A DNA stretch of 64,000 nt, taken from Vibrio aestuarianus (GTDB lineage Bacteria; Pseudomonadota; Gammaproteobacteria; Enterobacterales; Vibrionaceae). The stretch is from contig NZ_JAAZTU010000003.1 of NCBI RefSeq assembly GCF_012395185.1, forward strand, positions 100,568-164,567. The letters run 5' to 3'. The position numbers and the translations under genes were made by a program. A model generated the notes under the pieces. That model was not told the DNA's origin, searched no databases, and worked only from the letters and a program-made list of their open reading frames with translations. This document shows, in pieces, positions 36,581 to 45,764 of the stretch. Position 1 is the stretch's first letter; the number at the start of each line of letters is the position of its first letter.

Positions 36581-37783
36581 ATGTCAGATGATTTTTTTGA
36601 ACAGGTAGCTGCTGATAAAAGCCAGTTGGGTTTCGACTACCAAGATCTTGTGTGCCTTGAATATCTCATTGATATGAAACAAGGAGAAAGTGTTGGTCTT
36701 GAAGTTTTAGATGATGTTCATCATGAGAGAATTCACGGCGGTAAAGCCTTAATTCAAGTTAAGCACTCTGTTGATGAGACTGAAGCTGTAACAAATAGAG
36801 ACTTAGACCTTTGGAAAACTCTTTACAACTGGAGCAAGGCTCTCGAATGTATTTCAGATGATGATATTCAACTTATCTTTTTCACAAACAAGAAGAAAAC
36901 AATAAGAAAAGGTCTTGTTGAGCAGTTAGATCAAACTACCATCAATTTAACTGATATCGAAGAAACAATCTCTTCAATCAAGGGTGATATAGATAAAAAA
37001 GAATCTGCTAAGGATGAAGGCGCAGCAGAGAACCCCGTTAAAAAATATGTTGATTATGTTGATAGTTTGACCTCAGAACAAAAAGAGAGACTGTTTAGCA
37101 AAATCGTCTTCATATTCTCTTTGACAGATATTTTCGAAAGACTGAGAAGAAAGATTGAATACTTCTCAATTGACAATAGTAAGTCGTTAGATGTCGTCTA
37201 TCAGTTGATTGGTGTCTATAGGAAAAAGAAATATGAATTAATTAAGGGTGGTAATAAACTGAATATTGACTTTGATACATTTAGGAAGGAGTTTCAGTTT
37301 GACCGAGTTATTAAACTATCTCAAGACAGGAAAGTTGATTTTTCGAGTTATCATGGCTTTAAAAATATAAATAATATCAATCCTAAAGATGGCGTATTTG
37401 CTAAGCAGTTAGAAGATATAAATATAGATGGTGATGATATTGTTGAATATGCAATGGAATATGCAGCTACATCTATGTTTATTCAGAAAATGATTTCTGA
37501 AGGAGAGTTCAGTACGACAGAAGATGAGGCGGTAAATGAAGAGTTATATTCATCTTGGAGAACTCTACATAAACGGAATTATAACGGTAAAGATATTAGT
37601 AATGAGCAAGATCACATGACTCTTGCTAGAAACTGTTTATATAACTTGGAAGATACAAATTTGGTTGTGTCTAACTCCATCTTAGCGCAACCGATGGTTA
37701 TTGGAAAAGGTATGGAGTTATCTGATTTGCGTTGGATTGGTTGGCGAAAGGATTGGAAAAAAGTCTACGGTGGCACTAAATGA
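36581..37783 (+). CDS. ABC-three-component system, nuclease-like effector component
   Basis: A 400-residue protein, starting at ATG 36581 with TGAGG 5 bp upstream (a TTG one codon earlier is less likely). The first 65 residues read like the PD-(D/E)xK endonuclease core of Cap4/DUF4297-type effectors: FDYQDLVCLEYLI, then Glu41, Asp44-Asp45 and Gln59-Val-Lys61 in LIQVKHS. The middle and C-terminal parts (about 100-400) are helical and charged, with no motif I recognise; in this system class they link the effector to the ATPase. Base composition is AT-rich. Its stop overlaps the next start (ATGA). DNA cleavage on activation is inferred from the motif only. Confidence 0.75.
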   Translation: MSDDFFEQVAADKSQLGFDYQDLVCLEYLIDMKQGESVGLEVLDDVHHERIHGGKALIQVKHSVDETEAVTNRDLDLWKTLYNWSKALECISDDDIQLIFFTNKKKTIRKGLVEQLDQTTINLTDIEETISSIKGDIDKKESAKDEGAAENPVKKYVDYVDSLTSEQKERLFSKIVFIFSLTDIFERLRRKIEYFSIDNSKSLDVVYQLIGVYRKKKYELIKGGNKLNIDFDTFRKEFQFDRVIKLSQDRKVDFSSYHGFKNINNINPKDGVFAKQLEDINIDGDDIVEYAMEYAATSMFIQKMISEGEFSTTEDEAVNEELYSSWRTLHKRNYNGKDISNEQDHMTLARNCLYNLEDTNLVVSNSILAQPMVIGKGMELSDLRWIGWRKDWKKVYGGTK

Positions 37784-38223
37784 ATAGGGTGTTAAATAAT
37801 GAAGCTATTGGGTTGTTAGCTATACAGTCAGTGCTATCTTATCTTGGCTCGTTAAATGTAGCCAATGCCTACTTAATAATACCTTTGGCTTTTGATAAGA
37901 AAATAAGAAACTATCTAAAACGAAAAGGAACATCGGTTCTATCTGCTCAAGAATTAGTAACTTCGAAAAGTGATTACTTTATTGGGTTTAATGAAAAGTT
38001 TACTGATTATCTAATAATTACTACAAATGCTATTTCGATGGGGATAGAGCTTGGTTTGTTCTCTATTGAAGATGGCATCCTGACATCCACAAACGACACG
38101 ATTAGTTCGGATAACTATTTAGGTAAGAAGCTTGATGATATTGCTTTGGCATCGGAAAATTTGTCAACATTTCTAAATTCAGAACCTGAAGAATTATACT
38201 CTTTATTAAGATTGAAAATATGA
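37780..38223 (+). CDS. ABC-three-component system, middle component
   Basis: A 147-residue protein without a recognisable enzyme motif, predicted mostly helical (ALGLLAIQ-type opening: EAIGLLAIQSVLSYLG). Size, position and overlaps on both sides (ATGA at 37780-37783 and 38220-38223) match the small middle component that sits between effector and ATPase in ABC-3C systems, where it is thought to be an adaptor. The 4-bp overlaps imply translational coupling and fixed stoichiometry. AT-rich codon use is like its two partners and unlike the flanking core genes. Confidence 0.7.
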   Translation: MNRVLNNEAIGLLAIQSVLSYLGSLNVANAYLIIPLAFDKKIRNYLKRKGTSVLSAQELVTSKSDYFIGFNEKFTDYLIITTNAISMGIELGLFSIEDGILTSTNDTISSDNYLGKKLDDIALASENLSTFLNSEPEELYSLLRLKI

Positions 38224-40040
38224 CTATTCAAATAAAAAATATATTAATCTGGCAGAAAAATGGTAATCTCCGTAACCTTGAGTTATCAACTAATTCAGTT
38301 AACGTAATTACTGGTGAGTCAGGCAAGGGTAAGTCTTCAATTCTCCATATTATTGACTACTGTTTGCTTTCCTCGAAGGCGGACGGTATATCCAAGCATA
38401 ATATTGATGATAAGTCCTCGTGGTATGGACTGAAATTGCAAACAAGTGACGGTGATATAACTATTGCGAGACCTGCCTACCATGCAGGTGAGACAAAGGA
38501 AGCTTATTTTTCAGATCAAGGCCAAATACCAAAACTTCCTTATAACAATATGAAAGTTGATACGCTAAAGAAAGTGCTAGATAAGTCTTTTGGCTTGGAT
38601 GGTGAGCTGAAAGTTCCCTATGGTGGTAGGACCGTAAAGGCTGGTTCTAAAGTATCTTTTCGTAATTTTTTGAGCTATTGCTATCAAGATCAAAATGCAC
38701 TAGTTGCACCTGACTATTTATATAATAGACCTGGAGATCTAAAAACTATCGAACGTATAGAGCGAACATTTCGTATGGCGTTAGGCGTTGTGGATAGTGA
38801 AGGTGCAATTATCACTGAACGTCTTGAGAAGCTCAAACGGAATCGCTCAAGCTTAGAGCAACGCTCGGAAGTGATGCAGAAAAAGCAGCTTCATTTTCAG
38901 GAAGATGTAGAGCAATTAGAAGAAGAAGCAATTTCTCTTGGGCTTCTCGAAAAACCTAATGAAGATATGAAAGAAACTTTAAGCAGTTTAAAGTCGATAG
39001 CCGAATCGAACATAGAACAATTTAGTGAGGCGGGTATCAAACTCAAAGATCTTGAATCTAAACAGTTAGAGCTAAATCGGAAACTACAGCAGTTTAAGCG
39101 ATTCAATGAAGATTTTAGCAAGTACCAATCCCTTTTAAAGGAGAGTGGCGATTCTATCCTTCCGATTGATTACATTCTTGATAGGTATAGTGAGACACTC
39201 CCGGGAACTCACACAAGCGATCTTTTGCTTGCGTTAGAAGAGCAGCTATCTGGAGTGAAACACAGTTGGGAAACAAGGAAAAAGTCACCTCTATATGTTG
39301 ATGTAAATGCCAAAGCAAAGGTATTGAAGAAAGAGTTGGACGAACTAAAGGTAAAGATAAGTAAGCTTAAGGCTACTAGCAAGGTTTTATCTTCGCCTAA
39401 AGATATATATAGATATCAGGGGAAGCTCTCTGTGAAAGTCGAGCTTTTCTCTGAACGCTCGATTCCAACTGATTACAAAGAGAAGCTTTCCGAAATTGAC
39501 AAGAAAATTGAAGATCTTAGTGGTTATGTTCAAGATATCGAGTCTAAACGTGAATTTGTTATGGGTAAGCTCAATAGGTACATAAACCTGCATTTAAGCC
39601 GACTGAAACTAAAAGGATATGAGAACAGCCAAGCTGTGTTTTTAGAGAAAGAACGTGCTATCAATCTGGTTCTTAATGAAGGGGAAGCGGTCGAGAAGAT
39701 GATTGATATTGGCAGTGCATCCAATTACTTGTACTTGCATTTGTCTTACTTCATGGCATTGCATAAAGTAGCGAGAGAGAATTCAGTTCCTTGGCTTGCA
39801 CATTTCTTAGTTTTTGATCAGGTAAGTACTCCTTATACGTTGGAGAACTCTGATGATATCGCCAGTCTAGATTTAGCATTGAAAGAAATTGATATGTATG
39901 TAGAAACAATGAAAGATAAGGGAGGTATTCAAGTCATTTTGATGGAACACATCCCTGAAGCTCATTGGCTCAATCTAGAGCTTTCAAACTTTAAACTTGT
40001 TGATCGTGAGTTGGTCGATGATTATGGGTTGATTAACTAG
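38220..40040 (+). CDS. ABC-three-component system, SMC/RecN-like ATPase (DUF3732 type)
   Basis: A 606-residue ABC-class ATPase. Walker A is GESGKGKS (32-39) in a head that opens with a short two-strand motif (IQIKNILIWQKNGNLRNLEL). A central coiled coil covers about 195-475, rich in Lys, Glu and Leu. The C-terminal half-head has a signature-like ASNYLYLHLSYFMAL and a Walker B LVFDQVS with Asp533 followed by Gln rather than the usual Glu. This layout is the DUF3732 family of ABC-3C conflict systems, in which the ATPase is thought to sense invading or damaged nucleic acid and license the effector. A terminator follows. Confidence 0.82.
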   Translation: MTIQIKNILIWQKNGNLRNLELSTNSVNVITGESGKGKSSILHIIDYCLLSSKADGISKHNIDDKSSWYGLKLQTSDGDITIARPAYHAGETKEAYFSDQGQIPKLPYNNMKVDTLKKVLDKSFGLDGELKVPYGGRTVKAGSKVSFRNFLSYCYQDQNALVAPDYLYNRPGDLKTIERIERTFRMALGVVDSEGAIITERLEKLKRNRSSLEQRSEVMQKKQLHFQEDVEQLEEEAISLGLLEKPNEDMKETLSSLKSIAESNIEQFSEAGIKLKDLESKQLELNRKLQQFKRFNEDFSKYQSLLKESGDSILPIDYILDRYSETLPGTHTSDLLLALEEQLSGVKHSWETRKKSPLYVDVNAKAKVLKKELDELKVKISKLKATSKVLSSPKDIYRYQGKLSVKVELFSERSIPTDYKEKLSEIDKKIEDLSGYVQDIESKREFVMGKLNRYINLHLSRLKLKGYENSQAVFLEKERAINLVLNEGEAVEKMIDIGSASNYLYLHLSYFMALHKVARENSVPWLAHFLVFDQVSTPYTLENSDDIASLDLALKEIDMYVETMKDKGGIQVILMEHIPEAHWLNLELSNFKLVDRELVDDYGLIN

Positions 40041-40059
40041 GTATCTGAGCTTATTACAG

Positions 40060-40094
40060 ACGGTAGGCAGTATTATCTGCTTACCGTTTTTTTT
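40060..40094 (+). terminator. Rho-independent terminator of the ABC-3C operon
   Basis: An 11-bp stem with one G-U pair (40060-40070 with 40077-40087), 6-nt loop, followed by an eight-T run, 20 bp after the ATPase stop. Confidence 0.88.
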
Positions 40095-40186
40095 ATGGTG
40101 GTAGCGAAACTGAATTCGATGTATTGATTATCGAGAAGCTAATGCTTTTTACCGTTTTACTGTATTAGCAAGAGTTAATTGCACAC

Positions 40187-40339
40187 CTATGCCTTCAGCT
40201 CACAGAGTAAATGATCGAGAAGAATGATTTTCAAATTGCTAGGTTTACGAGCCTCTTCTACCCATTCATCGGGGGTTTCACATTGCAAAAATTGGTGTAT
40301 AGGCTCTAATAGGGATTGGATTGTTGTTTTGTTTATCAT
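40187..40339 (-). pseudogene. miaE: 5' remnant of a second miaE allele
   Basis: Fifty codons from an ATG at 40339 align without gaps, after the first few residues, to the N-terminus of the intact MiaE: LLEPIHQFLQCETPDEW against LLEPINYFLKCSTPDSW, then EEARKPSNLKIIL and DHLLCELKA. The reading ends at a TAG directly after CELKA (40187-40189). The remaining 200 residues are absent. The amino-acid match is clearly below identity, so this is a different allele, not a recent duplication. It marks the right edge of the ABC-3C insertion. Confidence 0.9.
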
Positions 40340-40405
40340 GTCGTTACTGTGTAAAAAAGGCCGCGTTCGCGACCTTCAAAATTAGAATTAAATCGAAGTG
40401 GTATA

Positions 40406-41170
40406 TTACCACTTTTTCTTTTCGCCAAAGAGAGCATCCATATCACTATTTCTCTCTTTGTCTTCCATGACTTGAAGGTCTGCGGCACTTTTAGTTTGGC
40501 GGCGTTTCTCTAAATCATCATACATTGACTGCAATTTTTCTCTTGCTTGATTAGAGTAAGCGTCATTTTTGGTACTCAGTACATCCAAACCTTTACGCAA
40601 TAATTGTATTGCTGTTCCTGGCTGCCCACGCATGATTGAATCATTAGCTCGTTTAAGTACATTTTCAATATTGATGCGAACTTGTATAGTTTCTAGACGT
40701 GCATTTTCAGTGACATAAGCCTGAGTTTCAAAGCGTCCTTTATTGTGTTCACTGCGCACCGTATCTCTAAGGCGTTTAACCAACTTCAACATCATCAGGG
40801 CTTGCTTATCACTGGTTGGAACTTTGAACGTTGTACTGTCTCCCCCCGGGTGATTCTCTTGCAAGTTTTTGACCTGTGTTTTCATGTTTTCAATTCGTTG
40901 CACTAATTGTTTATTCTTGGGATCCAGTTCATGCATATTAAGCAGAGCATCAAGAATGCGGTTATTGAGGCAAACCAATAAATCCTTACTAAAAGGCATG
41001 TGGTGAGCGTTCCCGATAAGATCTTCAGTGGCATCAATAATCGCAATGTAGCGAGTCGATTCCTGCTTTTTTGCTGACTCGACCTTTACTTTGTACTGGA
41101 GCATGATGTTGTAGCCAAGGACCAATACCAGTAAAACGGCAACTAGAGCAATGATTAAACCTATATTCAT
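40406..41170 (-). CDS. Membrane-anchored coiled-coil protein of unknown function
   Basis: A 254-residue protein with one N-terminal membrane span (about 4-23, LIIALVAVLLVLVLGYNIML). A long charged, mostly helical cytoplasmic part follows (about 30-254), rich in Lys, Glu and Gln, ending DALFGEKKKW. I see no enzyme motif. Similar proteins accompany cysB in Vibrio and are sometimes labelled as DNA-repair ATPases, but no ATPase motif is present here. It is divergent from cysB; the 300-bp gap between them should contain both promoters, with nothing else evident. Confidence 0.75.
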   Translation of the reverse strand: MNIGLIIALVAVLLVLVLGYNIMLQYKVKVESAKKQESTRYIAIIDATEDLIGNAHHMPFSKDLLVCLNNRILDALLNMHELDPKNKQLVQRIENMKTQVKNLQENHPGGDSTTFKVPTSDKQALMMLKLVKRLRDTVRSEHNKGRFETQAYVTENARLETIQVRINIENVLKRANDSIMRGQPGTAIQLLRKGLDVLSTKNDAYSNQAREKLQSMYDDLEKRRQTKSAADLQVMEDKERNSDMDALFGEKKKW

Positions 41171-41452
41171 AAAATCCGTATCTTTCTTAGAATTCAGCGG
41201 TTGATATTTAAGGATACACGATCCTCAGTTATCACTACACCTTCAAAACGACTATTTTCATTATTCCTGTTTTAAAACGTCAAAACTGCTTTTTATTTGT
41301 GAGATTGGGCGTTGCTTGGCAAAAATTTAGTCAACTGCACAAAATGCTCTCTTTTTTAGTTAAGTATTGACCCTACAGGCTTTGAATTGAGAGTGTTAAG
41401 CGTTATAACTAATTATTATAAACTATGATTGTATGATCTGGATCTTTGATAA

Positions 41453-42445
<993 letters not shown>

Positions 42446-42536
42446 ATAGTTCGTTTGCTCGAGATTTCTCTTTTCAATGAGAAACGCTTTCTAATTAATG
42501 ACTCTCCCCCTAAAATTAGCAACTCTAGGGGGATGA

Positions 42537-43736
42537 ATGCGTACATTATTTAAACAGATCGATTCTTTCTTAATCGAAAATCAACACTTTTGGCGATTTG
42601 AGCCTTTTCATCAGAGTATTGTGCCCGGTTCGCCATGGCATTCATTCAATGAACCTTTAGGTCAGTGGTTAAGCTCTCTGAGCTTTTCACAAATTGAAGC
42701 GTTGAAATTGTCGCCAAATGAACTGGTTATTCATTTATCTGAGTTCATTGAAGGGTTAGAGCAAGTTCACGCTTCGTTACAACTTCGACCAGCCCGTCGT
42801 AGTCATCGACTTATTCGCGATTCCCATCTTGAAACAGGAATTCCGGGCCGAAAATTACAGCAAATTCGTTCGATGAGTGCAGCTTTATTGTATCAGCACC
42901 AAGGTACGGAATGGTTGGAATGGTGTTCAGGTAAAGGTTTTTTAGGAAGAATACTGGCAGCTCAATCAAAACAAAAAGTGACAAGCTTTGAGTATCAAAT
43001 GCCATTATGTGAGGCTGGACAAACCATTGCGGATGCATTTGCTCTGCCGATGCAGTTTATACAAGGAGATGCCTTCCAGCCAGAGGCACTGTGTGCATTT
43101 CACCCAGCACAACACGCTGTAGCATTGCATGCTTGCGGTGACCTCCACGTTCGGCTTTTAGAGTATTCAGTAGCGAAAAAACTACCCGCTATTTCATTCT
43201 CACCTTGTTGTTACCACCTAATTCAAGCGGCCCTCTACCAAGCGATGTCGAGTGAGGGGCAAGCGTCATCATTAGCACTAAGTCAAAGTGAATTACGTAT
43301 TCCCCTACAAGAAACTGTAACAGGGGGGGAGAGAGTGCGACGACACCGTCAGCAGGAAATGACGTATCGTTTAGGCTTTGATCTATTTTTGCGACTAGAG
43401 TTAGGCTATCAAAATTATTGTCCTGTACCGAGCATCAAAAAATCTCAGTTAGCCGATGGATTTCGCAATTTTTGCCAATGGGCTTGCACGCAAAAGAGTA
43501 TTGAGTTTCCTGCCGATGTGGATTTAAAACACTATGAAGAAAAGGGAACGGATAGATTCTGGCAGATGGAAAGACTGAGTCTTGTACAGCAAGCCTTTCG
43601 TCGCATCATTGAGCTATGGCTAGTGTTGGATAAAGCCATTTATTTGCAAGAGAATGGTTACAAAGTAACGATTGAGCAGTTTTGTGAACGGGAAATCACC
43701 CCTAGAAATATACTGGTCCACGCTTTCAAGCGGTAG
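42537..43736 (+). CDS. SAM-dependent methyltransferase-like protein
   Basis: A 399-residue protein with a methyltransferase fold: the SAM-binding motif is WLEWCSGKGFLGRILA (about 122-138), with the acidic motif II in VTSFEYQ and a cysteine-rich VALHACGD and FSPCCYHL segment (about 200-230). The latter resembles the Methyltransf_32 family, whose substrate is unknown, possibly RNA. AGGGGGA lies 4 bp before the ATG. The gene sits between cysB and ald, as in V. cholerae, and has no partner enzyme nearby. Confidence 0.8.
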   Translation: MRTLFKQIDSFLIENQHFWRFEPFHQSIVPGSPWHSFNEPLGQWLSSLSFSQIEALKLSPNELVIHLSEFIEGLEQVHASLQLRPARRSHRLIRDSHLETGIPGRKLQQIRSMSAALLYQHQGTEWLEWCSGKGFLGRILAAQSKQKVTSFEYQMPLCEAGQTIADAFALPMQFIQGDAFQPEALCAFHPAQHAVALHACGDLHVRLLEYSVAKKLPAISFSPCCYHLIQAALYQAMSSEGQASSLALSQSELRIPLQETVTGGERVRRHRQQEMTYRLGFDLFLRLELGYQNYCPVPSIKKSQLADGFRNFCQWACTQKSIEFPADVDLKHYEEKGTDRFWQMERLSLVQQAFRRIIELWLVLDKAIYLQENGYKVTIEQFCEREITPRNILVHAFKR

Positions 43737-43810
43737 CAGCTAAAAGAAAGCCAGGTGATTAGCCTGACTTTCTATCCATTTCAGCGGAACGCAACTATAA
43801 GAGCTCGCGA

Positions 43811-44935
43811 TCAGTTGAACATTGCAATAGCTTCTTCAGGTGCAACATACTCAAGAGAGAAACTCTCGGCAACTTCTTGGCACGTTACTTTACCATGGAT
43901 AACATTGAGTCCTTCGAGGAAGCCTTTGTCATCAAGCAATGCTCGTTGATAACCTTTATTCGCCAGTTTTACAATGTAAGGCAGAGTAGCGTTATTTAAA
44001 GCAAATGTTGATGTGCGTGCAACGGCACCTGGCATATTGGCAACACAATAGTGCACAACGTCGTCAACGATATAAGTTGGGTCAGCGTGTGTTGTTGCAT
44101 GAGAAGTTTCGAAACAACCACCTTGGTCAATGGCGACATCGACGACCGCAGAGCCAGGTTTCATGCGAGAAATAAGATCTTTGGTGACAAGCTTAGGTGC
44201 CGCTGCCCCCGGAATAAGAACAGCACCGATAACTAAGTCAGCTTCTAGAACATGTTGCTCAATAGCATCTTTTGTAGAATAAACGACTTTTGCACGGCCT
44301 TGGAATTCTTCGTCAAGTTTGCGTAATGTATCGACACTACGATCGAGAATGGTGACATCCGCACGTAGGCCAACCGCCATACGCGCAGCATTTGCGCCAA
44401 CAACCCCACCACCGATAACGACCACTTTAGCAGGTGCTACGCCTGGTACACCGCCCATCAGTAATCCACTGCCACCGTGTGATTTCTCCAAGCATTGTGC
44501 ACCTGCTTGAATAGACATGCGACCCGCAACTTCAGACATTGGTGCTAATAGTGGTAAGCGACCCATATTATCTGTTACAGTCTCATAGGCTATGCAGACA
44601 GCTTTGCTCTTGATTAGCTCTTCAGTTTGTGGAAAATCTGGAGCTAGATGTAAATAGGTAAATAAAATTTGGCCTTCACGGAGCATAGCACGCTCAACAG
44701 CCTGAGGTTCTTTAACCTTAACTATCATTTCTGCTTTCTCAAAAACGTCAGAAGCAGTAGGAAGAATGGATGCGCCTACAGCGATGTAATCATCGTCTGA
44801 AAAGCCGATGCCGGAACCGGCATTTGTTTCAATAAAGACTTGGTGGCCGTGTGAGATAAGTTCGCGCACGCTCGCGGGAATCATACCCACACGATATTCG
44901 TGGTTCTTGATTTCTTTAGGGACTCCAATGATCAT
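43811..44935 (-). CDS. ald: Alanine dehydrogenase
   Basis: Catalyses the NAD-dependent reversible oxidative deamination of L-alanine to pyruvate and ammonia. The 374-residue protein starts [20 protein letters not shown]. It has the substrate Lys/His segment (VKVKEPQ, YLHLAPD) and a Rossmann motif [21 protein letters not shown]. It is divergent from lrp with 156 bp between them, an arrangement in which Lrp commonly activates ald in response to alanine. Confidence 0.95.
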   Translation of the reverse strand: MIIGVPKEIKNHEYRVGMIPASVRELISHGHQVFIETNAGSGIGFSDDDYIAVGASILPTASDVFEKAEMIVKVKEPQAVERAMLREGQILFTYLHLAPDFPQTEELIKSKAVCIAYETVTDNMGRLPLLAPMSEVAGRMSIQAGAQCLEKSHGGSGLLMGGVPGVAPAKVVVIGGGVVGANAARMAVGLRADVTILDRSVDTLRKLDEEFQGRAKVVYSTKDAIEQHVLEADLVIGAVLIPGAAAPKLVTKDLISRMKPGSAVVDVAIDQGGCFETSHATTHADPTYIVDDVVHYCVANMPGAVARTSTFALNNATLPYIVKLANKGYQRALLDDKGFLEGLNVIHGKVTCQEVAESFSLEYVAPEEAIAMFN

Positions 44936-45091
44936 CCTAACTCCTTAGATATTTTTGGTTGTTATAACTGCATTTGGGGTTGTTGTTGCGAATTTATGAC
45001 TAGTATAGATGTGAATGTGTAAAATTTGATACTGAATATTAAAAAGTTGTAGTATATATTTTTGCAAGGAAGTAATAAGGTGGAATAAAAA

Positions 45092-45586
45092 ATGGCAGAC
45101 AACTATAAAAGGCCGTCCAAGGATCTAGACCGTATCGATCGCAATATTCTTAATGAACTGCAGAAAGATGGTCGTATTTCGAATGTAGAATTGTCTAAAC
45201 GGGTAGGGTTATCTCCAACGCCTTGTTTAGAACGTGTGCGTCGCTTAGAGCGTCAAGGTTTCATTACCGGTTATACCGCGTTGTTGAATCCTCAATATCT
45301 TGATGCTTCGCTTTTGGTATTTGTTGAAATTACGTTGAATCGTGGTGCACCTGATGTGTTTGAGCAGTTTAATACTGCGGTTCAAAAGCTGGATGACATT
45401 CAAGAATGTCATCTTGTTTCTGGTGATTTCGACTACCTGTTGAAAACCCGTGTATCTGACATGGGGGCGTATCGAAAACTGCTAGGCGACACGTTGCTAC
45501 GTTTACCTGGTGTAAACGACACGCGCACCTACGTCGTAATGGAAGAAGTAAAGCAAACCAACCAATTGGTTATAAAAACTCGATAA
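45092..45586 (+). CDS. lrp: Leucine-responsive regulatory protein Lrp
   Basis: A 164-residue global feast/famine regulator. The N-terminal HTH is LDRIDRNILNELQKDGRI followed by SNVELSKRVGLSPTPCLERV, and the C-terminal RAM effector-binding domain runs from about 75 to 155. The protein is full length and close to the E. coli size (164). It is divergent from ald, a probable target, and upstream of ftsK, as in E. coli. Confidence 0.97.
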   Translation: MADNYKRPSKDLDRIDRNILNELQKDGRISNVELSKRVGLSPTPCLERVRRLERQGFITGYTALLNPQYLDASLLVFVEITLNRGAPDVFEQFNTAVQKLDDIQECHLVSGDFDYLLKTRVSDMGAYRKLLGDTLLRLPGVNDTRTYVVMEEVKQTNQLVIKTR

Positions 45587-45669
45587 TGTTTGAATAGTGG
45601 TACTTCTTTCCACATTCTGACTTTCGTCAATTGGGTTTTTAACCTTGATAGGTTAAATTACATAACAAA

Positions 45670-45691
45670 CCGAGCGGCTTTTGCCGCTCGG
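45670..45691 (+). terminator. Hairpin terminator of lrp
   Basis: A 9-bp GC-rich stem CCGAGCGGC (45670-45678) / GCCGCTCGG (45683-45691), TTTT loop. The U-tract after it is weak (ACTGTTT), so termination may be partial. Confidence 0.65.
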
Positions 45692-45764
45692 ACTGTTTCC
45701 ACTTAAACCAATCGCTAAATTATTCATCAAATTTACGTATTGGCGCTAATCAGAATCTAGGTTT

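Larger units (their letters stand above)
40041..40405. other. 365-bp junction region at the right end of the insertion
   Basis: In order it holds the ABC-3C terminator (40060-40094), about 90 bp with no recognised content, the right copy of the 13-bp repeat (40192-40204), the miaE 5' remnant (40187-40339), and the space before the stop of the next minus-strand gene. Confidence 0.6.

Noticed and set aside
36581..40040. ABC-3C genes as a plain RecF/SMC repair cluster or a restriction-modification system
   Set aside because: There is no methyltransferase or RecF-type context. The overlapping order effector, small middle protein, DUF3732 ATPase is specific to ABC-3C systems.
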